A stretch of DNA of 64,000 nucleotides. Source: an uncultured Draconibacterium sp. GTDB lineage: Bacteria > Bacteroidota > Bacteroidia > Bacteroidales > Prolixibacteraceae. Position numbers and translations under genes: made by a program. Positions 43,391 through 52,296 of the stretch are shown here, piece after piece (the first letter of the stretch is position 1; every line of letters begins with the position of its first letter). The notes below the pieces were generated by a model that was not told where the DNA came from, made no database searches, and saw nothing but the letters and a program-made list of their open reading frames with translations. The stretch spans positions 3,165,501 to 3,229,500 of the forward strand of contig NZ_OY782038.1 in the NCBI RefSeq assembly GCF_963677575.1, read 5' to 3'.

Positions 43391-44419
43391 ATGCAAGCAA
43401 TGGAAAATCTCGATTGGAAAAATATTGGGTTTGGATACCAAGATACGGACTATAACGTTCGTTGCTACTATCGCGACGGCAAGTGGGGAGAACTTGAAAT
43501 AAGCTCATCAAACGTCATTAATATTCACATGTCGGCAACGGCACTACACTATGGGCAGGAAGCTTTTGAAGGACTAAAAGCCTTTAAAGGGAAAGATGGT
43601 AAGATCAGGGTCTTCCGCATGGATGAAAATGCCAAACGTATGCAGAATTCTGCCGATGGTATTCTGATGGCTAAACTTCCGATTGAGAAATTTGAGGAGG
43701 CTGTTCGAATGGCTGTAAAAATGAATGAACGTTTTATTCCGCCTTACGAATCGGGTGCTGCATTGTACATCCGTCCGTTGCTAATTGGTACCGGACCGCA
43801 AATTGGTGTTGCTCCGGCCGAAGAGTACCTGTTTATGGTATTTGTAATGCCTGTTGGTCCTTATTTCCCTGAAGGATTTAAACCTACCAACCTGGTTATT
43901 TACCGCGAATTCGACCGCGCTGCTCCGCAAGGAACAGGAAAATATAAAGTTGGCGGAAACTATGCAGCCAGCATGTACGAAGGCAAAAAAGCCAAGAAAA
44001 ACGGTTTTTCGGCTGTACTTTATCTCGACAGTAAAGAGAAAAAATACATCGACGAATGTGGGCCGGCGAACTTCTTTGGCATAAAAAACAATACTTACAT
44101 TACACCGGAATCGGATTCTATTCTTCCATCGATCACTAACAAAAGCCTTATTGTTTTGGCCGAAGAAATGGGATTGAATGTTGAGCGCCGCAAAGTTCCG
44201 TACGAAGAACTGGCCGGGTTTGATGAAGTAGGTGCCTGCGGAACTGCAGCAGTTATCTCGCCAATTAAAGGTATTTACGATAACGACAACGACAAGTGGT
44301 TTAAATACGGCAACCAGGAAGAAGCCGGTGAATGGTCGACAAAATTATACAACAAACTGCGCGCTATTCAATACGGCGACGAACCCGACACACATGGTTG
44401 GGTGGAGATTATTGAGTAA
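43391..44419 (+). CDS. ilvE: Branched-chain amino acid aminotransferase
   Basis: 342 residues, a PLP-dependent class IV aminotransferase that catalyses the last step of Val, Leu and Ile synthesis and the first step of their breakdown. GTGKYKVGGNYAASMYEGKKAKKNGF contains the Schiff-base Lys region (KYKVGGNYA). GQEAFEGLKAF and RMQNSADGILM are also characteristic. The C-terminal EVGACGTAAVISPI matches the phosphate-binding end. Start ATG at 43391 or 43400. Confidence 0.92.
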   Translation: MQAMENLDWKNIGFGYQDTDYNVRCYYRDGKWGELEISSSNVINIHMSATALHYGQEAFEGLKAFKGKDGKIRVFRMDENAKRMQNSADGILMAKLPIEKFEEAVRMAVKMNERFIPPYESGAALYIRPLLIGTGPQIGVAPAEEYLFMVFVMPVGPYFPEGFKPTNLVIYREFDRAAPQGTGKYKVGGNYAASMYEGKKAKKNGFSAVLYLDSKEKKYIDECGPANFFGIKNNTYITPESDSILPSITNKSLIVLAEEMGLNVERRKVPYEELAGFDEVGACGTAAVISPIKGIYDNDNDKWFKYGNQEEAGEWSTKLYNKLRAIQYGDEPDTHGWVEIIE

Positions 44420-44442
44420 AAGTATTTTGAAAATTAAATATG

Positions 44443-44475
44443 AAACCGTTTCTTTTTTGAAGAAGCGGTTTTTTT
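44443..44475 (+). terminator. Terminator of ilvE
   Basis: AAACCG/CGGTTT with inner TTTCTT/AAGAAG pairing and a T-run after the stem. It lies between ilvE and the convergent TraB/GumN gene and may overlap its stop codon. Confidence 0.6.
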
Positions 44476-45331
44476 ATAACTGGCTTACTTTAAAGCCCTT
44501 TTGTTTTAGCTGGTTAAGTACACCTTCCGATCCAACCAAATGCATTGCTCCAACAATTACAAATTCAATTTCAGGTGTTTTTAGGTAGTTTTCCAAATGT
44601 ATCATCCAGGCATTATTTCTATCCACAACAATAGTTTCGTATATATCCGGATAATTCTGTTTATAATCCTGCAGTTGTTTAAGCATCAACTCCTGTTCTC
44701 CTCTTTTCCAATGCTCAATCAAATCAACAAATTCATTCTCATTGTTTTCAATATCTTTTATCGTGTACAACATAAATTCATTCTCATTTCCTTCCCCCAT
44801 ACTTTCGATAAAACTGAGCTGCTCATCAAAAGTTTCTAAAAATAATAGCGTTTTTTCATCACTAATGGCCTTACCCGTAAAATATGAATCTACACCTCGC
44901 TCTGTAACACCCAGTTTTTGTAACGACTGAAGTGTGAGCATCATACTAATCATTGATGGTTTAAGTTTGTCCATCAGTTTTATGTCCAAATCCATTGCTT
45001 TGCTTATCGAATCCAACTTATTATACACCTCTTTATTTAAAACGCTACTTAGTGTTTTATCGTCCTGAAAAATTAAACTTTGTTGCATCTTCAACATATT
45101 CTGTGCACTATTTGCATCATTTATATCCATTTCTGTTGTTAGTATACTACACTTGTTATAAGCCTCATAAAACTCATCAGGCAAAGGATAATCCTGAGCT
45201 CTTAAAATGTGAATACTGCCACCGATGTAGAACTCGGCGCCATTACCTTCAACTTTCCAAACCGAAGATTGTGAGTAGGCAGATAAAGAAATCAACAATA
45301 GAGTTACAGCTGTGAAGAAAGGGTATTTCAT
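44474..45331 (-). CDS. TraB/GumN family protein
   Basis: 285 residues. The signal peptide (MKYPFFTAVTLLLISLSAYS) is followed by the TraB/GumN domain with FYIGGSIHILRAQDYPLP (GSxH motif) and FVIVGAMHLVGSEG near the C-terminus (GxxH/GALH-type). These paired motifs are the family hallmark and are thought to form a metal-dependent protease-like site. TraB relatives are membrane-linked peptidases. The role here is unknown; it is a periplasmic protein. Stand-alone gene. Confidence 0.85.
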   Translation of the reverse strand: MKYPFFTAVTLLLISLSAYSQSSVWKVEGNGAEFYIGGSIHILRAQDYPLPDEFYEAYNKCSILTTEMDINDANSAQNMLKMQQSLIFQDDKTLSSVLNKEVYNKLDSISKAMDLDIKLMDKLKPSMISMMLTLQSLQKLGVTERGVDSYFTGKAISDEKTLLFLETFDEQLSFIESMGEGNENEFMLYTIKDIENNENEFVDLIEHWKRGEQELMLKQLQDYKQNYPDIYETIVVDRNNAWMIHLENYLKTPEIEFVIVGAMHLVGSEGVLNQLKQKGFKVSQL

Positions 45332-45384
45332 CTTTTTGATTTTTATAAATTTTAAAGGTAAAGATAAAATTTCTCAACAACACC

Positions 45385-45413
45385 TGTAACTATCCCAAAA
45401 CTTATCCGTCGTA
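45385..45413 (+). promoter_or_regulatory. ECF-type promoter of the 45439 sigma gene
   Basis: TGTAAC (-35), 16 bp, CGTCGTA (-10). A similar TGTAAC-N17-CGTC lies before the outer-membrane gene at 47174. It is 25 bp before the sigma ATG and suggests autoregulation. Confidence 0.5.
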
Positions 45414-45438
45414 TGTTACGAACAAGGTTCAGAAACAA

Positions 45439-45924
45439 ATGACAATTACCGAATATAACCTTGCAGTTGACAATTACTCAGATCGTCTGTACCGCTTTGT
45501 ACTGAAGAGTATAAAAGATGTGCATATGGCTGAAGATATTGTGCAGGATAGTTTCGAGAAATTGTGGAAGAACCGCGAGAATGTGGATGGCAAGAAAGTA
45601 AAATCATACCTTTTTACTACTGCCTACCATACGATGATCGACCGCATACGCAAGGAAAAACGTTCGACGTTTGTTGAAGATTTGAGCTTGCCTGAAGAAG
45701 GTCGCGAAAACAATTATTCCGACTTAAGCGAAATACTGACAGAGGCCGTTAACAAACTACCGGAGATTCAACGAATGGTAGTGTTGTTGCGCGATTACGA
45801 AGGATACAACTACAAAGAAATTGGCGAACTAACCAATTTAAGCGAGTCGCAGGTGAAGGTGTACATTTACAGGGCAAGGTTATTTCTGAAGAAATATATT
45901 GGCAGCATTGAGGCTGTGGCATAA
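45439..45924 (+). CDS. ECF RNA polymerase sigma factor
   Basis: 161 residues, short ECF type. Region 2: YRFVLKSIKDVHMAEDIVQD and VKSYLFTTAYHTMIDRIRKE. Region 4: LPEIQRMVVLLRDYEGYNYK and EIGELTNLSESQVKVYIYRA. It lacks extra domains. The gene is 14 bp upstream of a membrane protein that looks like its anti-sigma factor, the usual ECF arrangement. Its promoter resembles the candidate ECF site upstream, so it probably regulates itself and the operon. Confidence 0.9.
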   Translation: MTITEYNLAVDNYSDRLYRFVLKSIKDVHMAEDIVQDSFEKLWKNRENVDGKKVKSYLFTTAYHTMIDRIRKEKRSTFVEDLSLPEEGRENNYSDLSEILTEAVNKLPEIQRMVVLLRDYEGYNYKEIGELTNLSESQVKVYIYRARLFLKKYIGSIEAVA

Positions 45925-45938
45925 AGAGAGGGACGGAC

Positions 45939-46985
45939 ATGAAGGAGATTAACAGAACAAATTACGAAGCCTATTTTATCGATTACCTGGAGGGCAACCT
46001 CGATGAAGGAATGATCGATAGCTTTATTGCGTTTCTGAAAGCAAACCCCGATCTGAAAAAAGAACTGGAACTTTACGAGCCTATTTCACTGGAGCCCGAA
46101 AAGGTTGCGTTCAGCAACAAAGCAGAGTTGTATAAAAGTAATTTCGATAATGAAGAAGCTTTTGACAACGCCGCAATAGCATTGCTGGAAGACGATTTGA
46201 GCAAAAAGGAAAAACAGGAGTTTGAAACTTACCTGGCCAGTCATCCGGAAAAGAAAAAACAAGCTGCGCTTTTCGAAAAAACGATATTAACAGCTGATGA
46301 AAGTATTGTTTTTGCGAATAAGAAAAAGCTGTATAAGAAAGCCACTGGCAAAACAATTCTGCTCTGGACAAGCCGGGTGGCAGCTGTTTTAATTCTTGGA
46401 CTGGTTATTTTTAACTTGGTAAACAGAAACAATACTGTTGAAGAAAACACTTCGCAACAAATTGCAGAGGTGGAAAAGGCGCCTCAAAAAACAGTTGAAG
46501 AAACACCGGAAATAATTCCGGATAACAATATAAAAACCAAAGTTGCCGAAAATGCACCAACTGAAGCACCGACTCCGATTGAAGAAATCAGTCCGAAAGA
46601 GCCAATCGTCGAAGACATTGTTGAAGAAACCAGTATGACAACAGCTCCTGAAGAGTTACTCGCTATGCGCGAAACACTTATCGTTCCTGAAGAAATGCAC
46701 TCCATCAGCGCATCGTTAGAGGTTGAACAAGCAAGCGCATCGCTGGCAACCATGTACATTGTTTATCCTGCCGAAACTTACGATGATGAGATGTTGTTGG
46801 CCGATCGCGTAAAAGAAAAGTTCAATTTACGTAAAATATCAAAAGCCGGCCTCAATCTTATTGCAAATATCTCCGACGACAGGTTTGAATACAAAACCAA
46901 CGATAACGGCAAAGTGGTAAATTACTCTTACGAATCGCGTTTATTGGCATTTTCGATTCCGGGAAGAGATCAGGAAGGTGAATAA
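45939..46985 (+). CDS. Putative membrane anti-sigma factor
   Basis: 348 residues. The N-terminal half (about 1-145) is cytoplasmic, helical and acidic with repeated phrases (YFIDYLEGNLDEGMIDSFIA and EDDLSKKEKQEFETYLASHP), which may form a sigma-binding unit without a zinc finger. One membrane span follows at about 147-163 (AAVLILGLVIFNLV). The periplasmic part is Glu/Pro-rich and low complexity (ENAPTEAPTPIEEIS). The link to the sigma factor is by order: 14 bp between genes. No anti-sigma domain is recognised by motif, so this is an inference. Confidence 0.65.
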   Translation: MKEINRTNYEAYFIDYLEGNLDEGMIDSFIAFLKANPDLKKELELYEPISLEPEKVAFSNKAELYKSNFDNEEAFDNAAIALLEDDLSKKEKQEFETYLASHPEKKKQAALFEKTILTADESIVFANKKKLYKKATGKTILLWTSRVAAVLILGLVIFNLVNRNNTVEENTSQQIAEVEKAPQKTVEETPEIIPDNNIKTKVAENAPTEAPTPIEEISPKEPIVEDIVEETSMTTAPEELLAMRETLIVPEEMHSISASLEVEQASASLATMYIVYPAETYDDEMLLADRVKEKFNLRKISKAGLNLIANISDDRFEYKTNDNGKVVNYSYESRLLAFSIPGRDQEGE

Positions 46986-47032
46986 ATCAACTAATTTTTT
47001 ACTTTTAACCAGAAAATTAATTTCAAGTTAGC

Positions 47033-47062
47033 TGTAACTTTTAAAGTCATCAGTCCGTCACA
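47033..47062 (+). promoter_or_regulatory. Candidate ECF promoter of the 47174 gene
   Basis: TGTAAC, 17 bp, CGTCACA. It resembles the site upstream of the sigma gene (N16) but differs in spacing by one base. The ATG is 111 bp downstream. Confidence 0.4.
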
Positions 47063-47173
47063 GCATCAGAAACATTTAAACAACAGCCCATGGCTAAGAT
47101 GTTAAACCGGAGGAAAAACAGCGCATTATTACTCTTTCATCACATCAATAAACGGGCTAAAAAAATTAAAGTT

Positions 47174-48109
47174 ATGAAACAGTTTTTTATCTTGATTTTA
47201 TGTTGCGCACTAAGCACAAATCTATTCGCGCAAAACGATACTACCGAGGTTAAAGTATTAAAAAAGAACGTAGTAACAGTTATTGAAGATAACAACAAAG
47301 TTCAGGTAGCCGTTGGCGATGGCGTTGAAGTAATTACCGACGACTGGGGCGATACCACTCACGTACGAATTGGCCGACGTACCTTTAAAGTTATCGAAGG
47401 CAACAATGGAACTTACGTTAGAGTTGAAAAAGATGAAAATCGTCAGAAATGGTCGGGACGATTTAATCCTCACTGGGCAGGGCTTGAAGTTGGTGTAAAC
47501 ATTATGACCGGAACAGATTATTCTATCTACGATGGTGAATACGAAGAATTTAGTGATTTTCTCGACCTGAATCCGGGCAAATCGTTAACCTGGAACCTGA
47601 ACTTTGCCGAATTCGCATTTAAAAACGAAAACAAAACCTTCGGCGTTGTAACCGGTCTTGGCTTAAGTTTTAACGACTATGCTTTTAACGACCCAATAAC
47701 TGTTGAAAAACAAGACGGTTACGGCATAATAGTTCCTCGATACTTGCCAAACGACAGTGAAGGACGCGGCATTAAAAAATCAAAATTGCATGTAAATTAT
47801 ATCACCGCACCATTAATGCTTGAGGTGAAAACCCCACTTCGTATGGGTAGCTCGCGCATGTATTTGGCCGGTGGTGTTATCGGTAGCCTTTACCTTGGTT
47901 CGCACACTAAATACAAGTATTACAAGGGCAGCAAAGAGAAATCGAAAAGTGGTTACCATATTAACCAGTGGAAATACGAACTTACCGGACGTATTGGCTT
48001 TGGCGACTTCTGTATTTTTGCTAATTACAGCATGACACCTCTGTTTAAAGATGGTAAAGGCCCCGAAGGTTATCCTTTGATGATCGGAATCTCGTTCCCG
48101 AATATTTAA
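47174..48109 (+). CDS. Outer-membrane beta-barrel protein
   Basis: 311 residues. Start at the signal peptide MKQFFILILCCALSTNLFAQ (47174), not at an in-frame ATG at 47090, which would add an unlikely 28-residue extension. The mature part begins with a small domain (VKVLKKNVVTVIEDNNKVQV), then barrel-like strands (WAGLEVGVNIMTGTDY, LAGGVIGSLYLGSH, FCIFANYSMTPLFKDG). It is in the PorT/OMP_b-brl class. It follows the ECF sigma/anti-sigma genes and carries a similar promoter, so it is probably a regulated target. Confidence 0.75.
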   Translation: MKQFFILILCCALSTNLFAQNDTTEVKVLKKNVVTVIEDNNKVQVAVGDGVEVITDDWGDTTHVRIGRRTFKVIEGNNGTYVRVEKDENRQKWSGRFNPHWAGLEVGVNIMTGTDYSIYDGEYEEFSDFLDLNPGKSLTWNLNFAEFAFKNENKTFGVVTGLGLSFNDYAFNDPITVEKQDGYGIIVPRYLPNDSEGRGIKKSKLHVNYITAPLMLEVKTPLRMGSSRMYLAGGVIGSLYLGSHTKYKYYKGSKEKSKSGYHINQWKYELTGRIGFGDFCIFANYSMTPLFKDGKGPEGYPLMIGISFPNI

Positions 48110-48134
48110 GATTATATAAAATATATAATTCCTT

Positions 48135-48154
48135 CCCCGGTAAAATTACCGGGG
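48135..48154 (+). terminator. Terminator after the outer-membrane gene
   Basis: CCCCGGTA AAAT TACCGGGG is an 8-bp perfect stem with a 4-nt loop and is followed by seven T. A textbook intrinsic terminator. Confidence 0.8.
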
Positions 48155-48194
48155 ATTTTTTTGCACTAAGAATTCCTTCACTTACTTTTAGTGT

Positions 48195-48791
48195 GTGGAA
48201 ATCATACGATTAATACCGCTTTTGGGCTTCCTGCTGTTCTGTTTGCAGATTAGCATTCGTGCTTTCGTTTTATCAAGAAACGGAACACGGTTATCTGCAA
48301 GAAAAAAGCAGTCCTCAAAAGGAATTTCCACGTTTTTACTCACCGCTTTCTTCCTGGTGTTTTTAAACGAATTGGTATACAAAGCAGGGCTTATTCGTTT
48401 TTCCATCCTTCCTGACGTCCTCCAACCTTTACTTACGGGAAAGATTATTCTCGTGATTAGTGGAATCGTACTTATTTTGCTTGCCAACCTGTTAATGCTG
48501 CTCACTTTGCGCGCATTAAAACAATCGCTGCGCTTTGGATTAAACAAAGCCAATTTAGGCAAACTGGTAACTTCCGGAATTTATGCACACTCACGTAACC
48601 CGTTTTTCCTGGCTATTAATTGTTTGTTTATTGGAATCGGCCTGGTATTTCCCTCTCCGTTTTTTATCGCGGTCAGTGCACTGACACTTGTTTCCATTCA
48701 CCTTTTTATTTCAAAAGAAGAGCGTTTTATGCATGAAAATTACGGGGAAGAATACAACGACTACGCAAAAACGGTAAGACGTTATTTCTGA
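48195..48791 (+). CDS. ICMT-like methyltransferase family membrane protein
   Basis: 198 residues with about four or five membrane spans, similar to isoprenylcysteine carboxyl methyltransferase/PEMT-like proteins. The conserved C-terminal block is GIYAHSRNPFFLA (the G-YxxxRNP motif), then EERFMHENYGEEYNDYAKTVRRY. The family uses SAM to methylate membrane-embedded substrates; the substrate is unknown. The start is GTG at 48195. The 3' end overlaps the convergent ATPase gene by 10 bp. Confidence 0.8.
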   Translation: MEIIRLIPLLGFLLFCLQISIRAFVLSRNGTRLSARKKQSSKGISTFLLTAFFLVFLNELVYKAGLIRFSILPDVLQPLLTGKIILVISGIVLILLANLLMLLTLRALKQSLRFGLNKANLGKLVTSGIYAHSRNPFFLAINCLFIGIGLVFPSPFFIAVSALTLVSIHLFISKEERFMHENYGEEYNDYAKTVRRYF

Positions 48792-49990
48792 GTCGCAAAC
48801 TGATGAAACGGCAGCACGCGAACAGTTTTATCATCGCGAATAAACGTATCTGTTTGGTTTAAGGTTACCAAAGTTCCTTCGTTGAAACCAAAGAAATCCA
48901 TAGCTTCCAACAACCCATTTAACTCCTGTTCCAGTTTATCTTGCTCCAGTTTAGCACACACCTGCACTACGACTTTCGCCTGATCTTTCCCAAAGCCAAT
49001 AAAGTCGCAGTATCCGTCTTCCGAGAAATAGAAAATTTCCGTGTATTTCGTATGTAAATACAGAAACACCAGGTTTTCAAGTATCTGGTCAACTTTATCG
49101 CTAATATTAAAAGTTGCCGCACTCACAAAACCCGTGTCGGCCACATACACTTTACGTGGATTTACCAGCTGTTTGCGCAGCGAGTAGCTGAATTTTGGAA
49201 CATAGTACATCAAGAAACCGGCCTCCAGATAATTCAAATAATCAATCGCCGTAGTAGTGGTTTTTATGCCCAATGTATTCTTTAGCTGATTAGCGGTGAT
49301 CATTTCTCCAACATGGCGAAGTAAATACAAACTAAGCCGTTTAAAAGCCCTTAAATCGCGAATTCCGTTGGTTAATCCAATCTCGCGCACAACAATGTCA
49401 TCAAATAACTGACCTAAAAATTCGTCTCGGTTGCTTTCAGATACGAAAAACCCACCCTTTGTCATGTAATCCACCACCGAACTTTCATCTCGTCCCAGCG
49501 AATGATACGAGCAGAATTCATCGTATGACAGTGGTGTAATCACTTTGCTGATATATCTACCGGTTAAACTCCTGCCCTTTTCATCATTCAGTACCCCGGC
49601 ATTCGAAGTCGTGAAAATAACCTGAAAGCCTTCATCCAGTTTCTGACGAATGTAATCCTGCCAGCCTTCCATGTTTGTTATACCGTCGAGTAGTAATATT
49701 TTGCTTTCAGCTGATGCAATGATTTCATCCAGCTTAAAAAAATCATTCTGATCAAAACCATAGAATCCGGGATGCCTGAAATTAACGTAAAAAGCAGCAT
49801 CGGAGTAGTGATTTTTTAATTGATACAGCACAGATTTTTTCCCGGTCCGTTTTAAGCCGGTTATAATAATTAACTCACCTTCCTCATTCTTTATTTCATC
49901 AACTAACTCTCGAAGGATATAAGAACTAATTTGATCAAAAGGAATTTTTTGAGAATCAATTAATATTTTTAAGTCTGATTTTAAAATCAT
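48782..49990 (-). CDS. AAA-type ATPase with DUF4143-like C-terminus
   Basis: 402 residues. The N-terminal ATPase has a P-loop-like GLKRTGKKSVLYQL and a Walker B-like KILLLDGITN, typical of the archaeal/bacterial ATPase-DUF4143 group. Note the P-loop: the usual S/T after GK is a Lys, then Ser, so binding may be weakened. The C-terminal DUF4143-like region has LINYLEAGF-type helices and FYFSEDGYCDFIGF. The function of such proteins is unclear; some are linked to toxin-antitoxin or nuclease roles. It has its own promoter box at 50007-50014. Confidence 0.8.
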   Translation of the reverse strand: MILKSDLKILIDSQKIPFDQISSYILRELVDEIKNEEGELIIITGLKRTGKKSVLYQLKNHYSDAAFYVNFRHPGFYGFDQNDFFKLDEIIASAESKILLLDGITNMEGWQDYIRQKLDEGFQVIFTTSNAGVLNDEKGRSLTGRYISKVITPLSYDEFCSYHSLGRDESSVVDYMTKGGFFVSESNRDEFLGQLFDDIVVREIGLTNGIRDLRAFKRLSLYLLRHVGEMITANQLKNTLGIKTTTTAIDYLNYLEAGFLMYYVPKFSYSLRKQLVNPRKVYVADTGFVSAATFNISDKVDQILENLVFLYLHTKYTEIFYFSEDGYCDFIGFGKDQAKVVVQVCAKLEQDKLEQELNGLLEAMDFFGFNEGTLVTLNQTDTFIRDDKTVRVLPFHQFATQK

Positions 49991-50006
49991 TACAATCTAT
50001 TTACTA

Positions 50007-50014
50007 CAAATATA
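50007..50014 (-). promoter_or_regulatory. Candidate -7 box TATATTTG of the ATPase gene
   Basis: An exact TAnnTTTG match on the minus strand, 16 bp upstream of the ATG at 49990. No clear TTG at -33. Confidence 0.45.
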
Positions 50015-50143
50015 AATTATTTCAGTTCTTTATTATATACTTTTATCTATTTATAATATATAATTTAAATATTTCTCATAAGAATACCATAAAAATCTTT
50101 AGTATTTTAAAGAAATGTTGATCCCGCAATCGTAAATAGAAGC

Positions 50144-50314
50144 ATGTCTGTTTTTGGAAGAAAAGGAGGATATATAGCCGTTAAAAAGGGACCTAAAAAG
50201 GAAGAAAGCTGGAAGCCAAAGTCACAAGTCCGTCACGAACTGATTTTAATAACAAGTACCGTTCAATCATCTAACAAAACATTCATGATTCACGGGGATC
50301 ACCAACAGAAATGA
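50144..50314 (+). CDS. Possible 56-residue protein
   Basis: An ATG at 50144 opens a frame ending at TGA 50312-50314. The product is basic (KKGPKKEESWKPKSQ) without a membrane span. No family is recognised and there is no good promoter box or neighbour support. It may be spurious. Confidence 0.2.
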   Translation: MSVFGRKGGYIAVKKGPKKEESWKPKSQVRHELILITSTVQSSNKTFMIHGDHQQK

Positions 50315-50330
50315 AAAGCTATCAGTATCG

Positions 50331-50446
50331 TTTCACGCAAAGAAAAGAAGATGCGCAAAATTCGCAAAGGTTTATGCATTTGGTGCATCCCAAAACTTCG
50401 GGATCTATTGCGTGCTTTGCGAAAACTTAGCGTTCTCTGCGTGAAT
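50331..50446. repeat. Imperfect long inverted repeat
   Basis: TTTCACGCAAAG...TTCGCAAAGG on the left pairs loosely with CGTGCTTTGCGAA...TCTGCGTGAA on the right. It belongs to a palindrome class common in Bacteroidota intergenic DNA. It lies downstream of the amidohydrolase stop. Confidence 0.55.
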
Positions 50447-50479
50447 ATTTTTGTTTTTATCAGAGTGACTTTCAGAATA

Positions 50480-50516
50480 AAAAAGGATAAAAGCCCAATC
50501 AGCTCCTATCCCTTTT
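50480..50516 (-). terminator. Weak terminator of the amidohydrolase gene
   Basis: AAAAGGATA and TATCCCTTTT form a stem with one mismatch, with a T-run on the minus strand. It is 19 bp beyond the stop at 50535. Confidence 0.4.
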
Positions 50517-50534
50517 CCTAAGAGTATATATGTT

Positions 50535-52169
50535 CTACAACTCGAATACTTTCTCCCCGGCGCTCCAGGTACTTAGTACTTTCGTATCCAACACTTCTTC
50601 GGGCGAAGCACTCATCAGATCAGTATCCAATACCACAAAGTCGGCCCACATTCCCGGAGTTAAAGCGCCTTTTTCATCTTCTTCGAACGATGATTTAGCA
50701 GCCCAGCTTGTCATTGCTCGCAGCGTTTGTTCGCGTGTTAATCCTTCGTCTTTGTGCCAGCCGCCTTCAGGCCAACCTTCATGATCGGTGCGAAATACCG
50801 CAGCATAAAACGTGTACAGCGGATAAATATTTTCTACCGGAAAATCGGTTCCGGCAGGCAACCAGCCATTTTGCTGCAACAAAGTTTGATAGGCGTAGGC
50901 ACCTTTAATCCGCTCCGGCCCCAACCGGTCTTCGGCCCAGTACATATCGCTTGTACAGTGCGTTGGCTGAACAGAAGGCACAATCGAAAATTCGGCAAAT
51001 TTTTTAAAATCACCGGGATTAATAATTTGCGAATGTTCGATCCGCCAGCGACGATCGTTTTTCCCTTTCAGAAACTTACCGTAAGTATCAAGCATTAAGC
51101 GGTTACCACCGTCGCCAATGGCATGTGTGGCTACAGCAAAATTATTGTCGTAAGCCAACTGGCAAATCATATCGTAATAATCCTGCGTTTCAATCTGCAG
51201 GCCACTGTTTCCTTTGTCATCCGAATAATCCGCCATCAACAATGCACCTCGTGATCCCAGCGCACCATCGGCATAAATTTTTATGGTATTCACCAGCAAA
51301 CGATCGGTTTTATAGGCTTCTCCCTTTTTCACAAAATAATCGAAATTCTCCTGCGTAGGATTCAGCATGGCGTTCACCCTCATTTTTAAGTTGCCGACCT
51401 CCTGCATTTCATCCATGAGCAAAATGGTTGCTTTATCCAGCCCGCAATCAGTAACCGATGTCAGACCGGCAGCAAAACAGTTTTTCTGTGCTTCCAACAA
51501 ACCTTTTTGCTGCTGATCCGCAGTAATCTCTGGAATCAGCTTTCCAACAAATCCCATGGCATTGTCGATCAAAATTCCGGTAGGTTCGCCATTTTTCAGT
51601 AACACTTCCCCTCCCTGAACTTTCGTATTTGCCGAAATTCCTGTCAGCTCCATCACTTTCGAGTTGCACCAACCAGCGTGTCCGTCAACACGAACCAGGT
51701 AAACCGGAATATCAGGAAACAATTCATCCAGTTTTGCTTTGTCAGGAAAACTAGTGTCTTCCCAATCGTTCTGATCCCAACTGCGGCCTAGAATCCATTC
51801 GCCACCAAATTTATCGTGGTGCTCTTTTAACAACTCATAAATCTCTTCCGGACTTTTTGTTCCGCGTAAATCGGCATATTGCATCAAACCCTGCGCATAG
51901 CCGTTAAAATGACAGTGTGCATCGTTAAAACCCGGGTAAATAAACTTGCCCTCGGCATCAATCATATTATCCGACTCGTATTTATCGTTGATTTCCTGCG
52001 AAGTTCCAACTGCTACAATTTTCCCGTTACTAACTGCAAACGACTCAACAATCGAGAATGCATCATCAATAGTATAAACCGAACCTCCTGAAACAATCAG
52101 GTCAACTTTTTCTTTTTGTGTACACGATGTCATTACAAATAATAGGATTAATGCTTTGAAAAATTTCAT
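50535..52169 (-). CDS. Amidohydrolase family lipoprotein (YtcJ-like)
   Basis: 544 residues. The lipoprotein signal (MKFFKALILLFVMTSC, lipobox VMTSC) is followed by an amidohydrolase 3 domain: DAHCHFNGYAQ (metal HxH motif), VRVDGHAGWCNSK, ATHAIGDGGNRL and RRWRIEHSQII. The C-terminal beta domain closes with LTPGMWADFVVLD. The fold is that of a metal-dependent hydrolase acting on amides; the substrate is unknown. It is anchored at the membrane. Solitary gene. Confidence 0.9.
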   Translation of the reverse strand: MKFFKALILLFVMTSCTQKEKVDLIVSGGSVYTIDDAFSIVESFAVSNGKIVAVGTSQEINDKYESDNMIDAEGKFIYPGFNDAHCHFNGYAQGLMQYADLRGTKSPEEIYELLKEHHDKFGGEWILGRSWDQNDWEDTSFPDKAKLDELFPDIPVYLVRVDGHAGWCNSKVMELTGISANTKVQGGEVLLKNGEPTGILIDNAMGFVGKLIPEITADQQQKGLLEAQKNCFAAGLTSVTDCGLDKATILLMDEMQEVGNLKMRVNAMLNPTQENFDYFVKKGEAYKTDRLLVNTIKIYADGALGSRGALLMADYSDDKGNSGLQIETQDYYDMICQLAYDNNFAVATHAIGDGGNRLMLDTYGKFLKGKNDRRWRIEHSQIINPGDFKKFAEFSIVPSVQPTHCTSDMYWAEDRLGPERIKGAYAYQTLLQQNGWLPAGTDFPVENIYPLYTFYAAVFRTDHEGWPEGGWHKDEGLTREQTLRAMTSWAAKSSFEEDEKGALTPGMWADFVVLDTDLMSASPEEVLDTKVLSTWSAGEKVFEL

Positions 52170-52257
52170 AGTTCATTTTTTGGTTAGCCACAAATGTAGC
52201 CTTTTCGGGCATATTTTAAAACAGTAAATCCGAAGGGTTTTTCCAACGATATATTGT

Positions 52258-52265
52258 TATATTTG
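52258..52265 (+). promoter_or_regulatory. Candidate -7 box TATATTTG of the haem operon
   Basis: An exact TAnnTTTG match 31 bp upstream of the first ATG at 52297. The -33 region has a T-rich but not TTG sequence. It would drive the operon 52297-60135. Confidence 0.5.
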
Positions 52266-52296
52266 CGCGACTTACAGAAACTAACAACGCAAAAAA

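Noticed and set aside
47090..47173. Upstream in-frame start of the outer-membrane gene
   Set aside because: It would place 28 basic residues ahead of a normal signal peptide that begins at 47174.
50221..50240. Third ECF-like -10 (CGTCACG)
   Set aside because: The text AAGTCACAAGTCCGTCAC resembles the site at 47040-47062, but no TGTAAC box lies at the proper distance.
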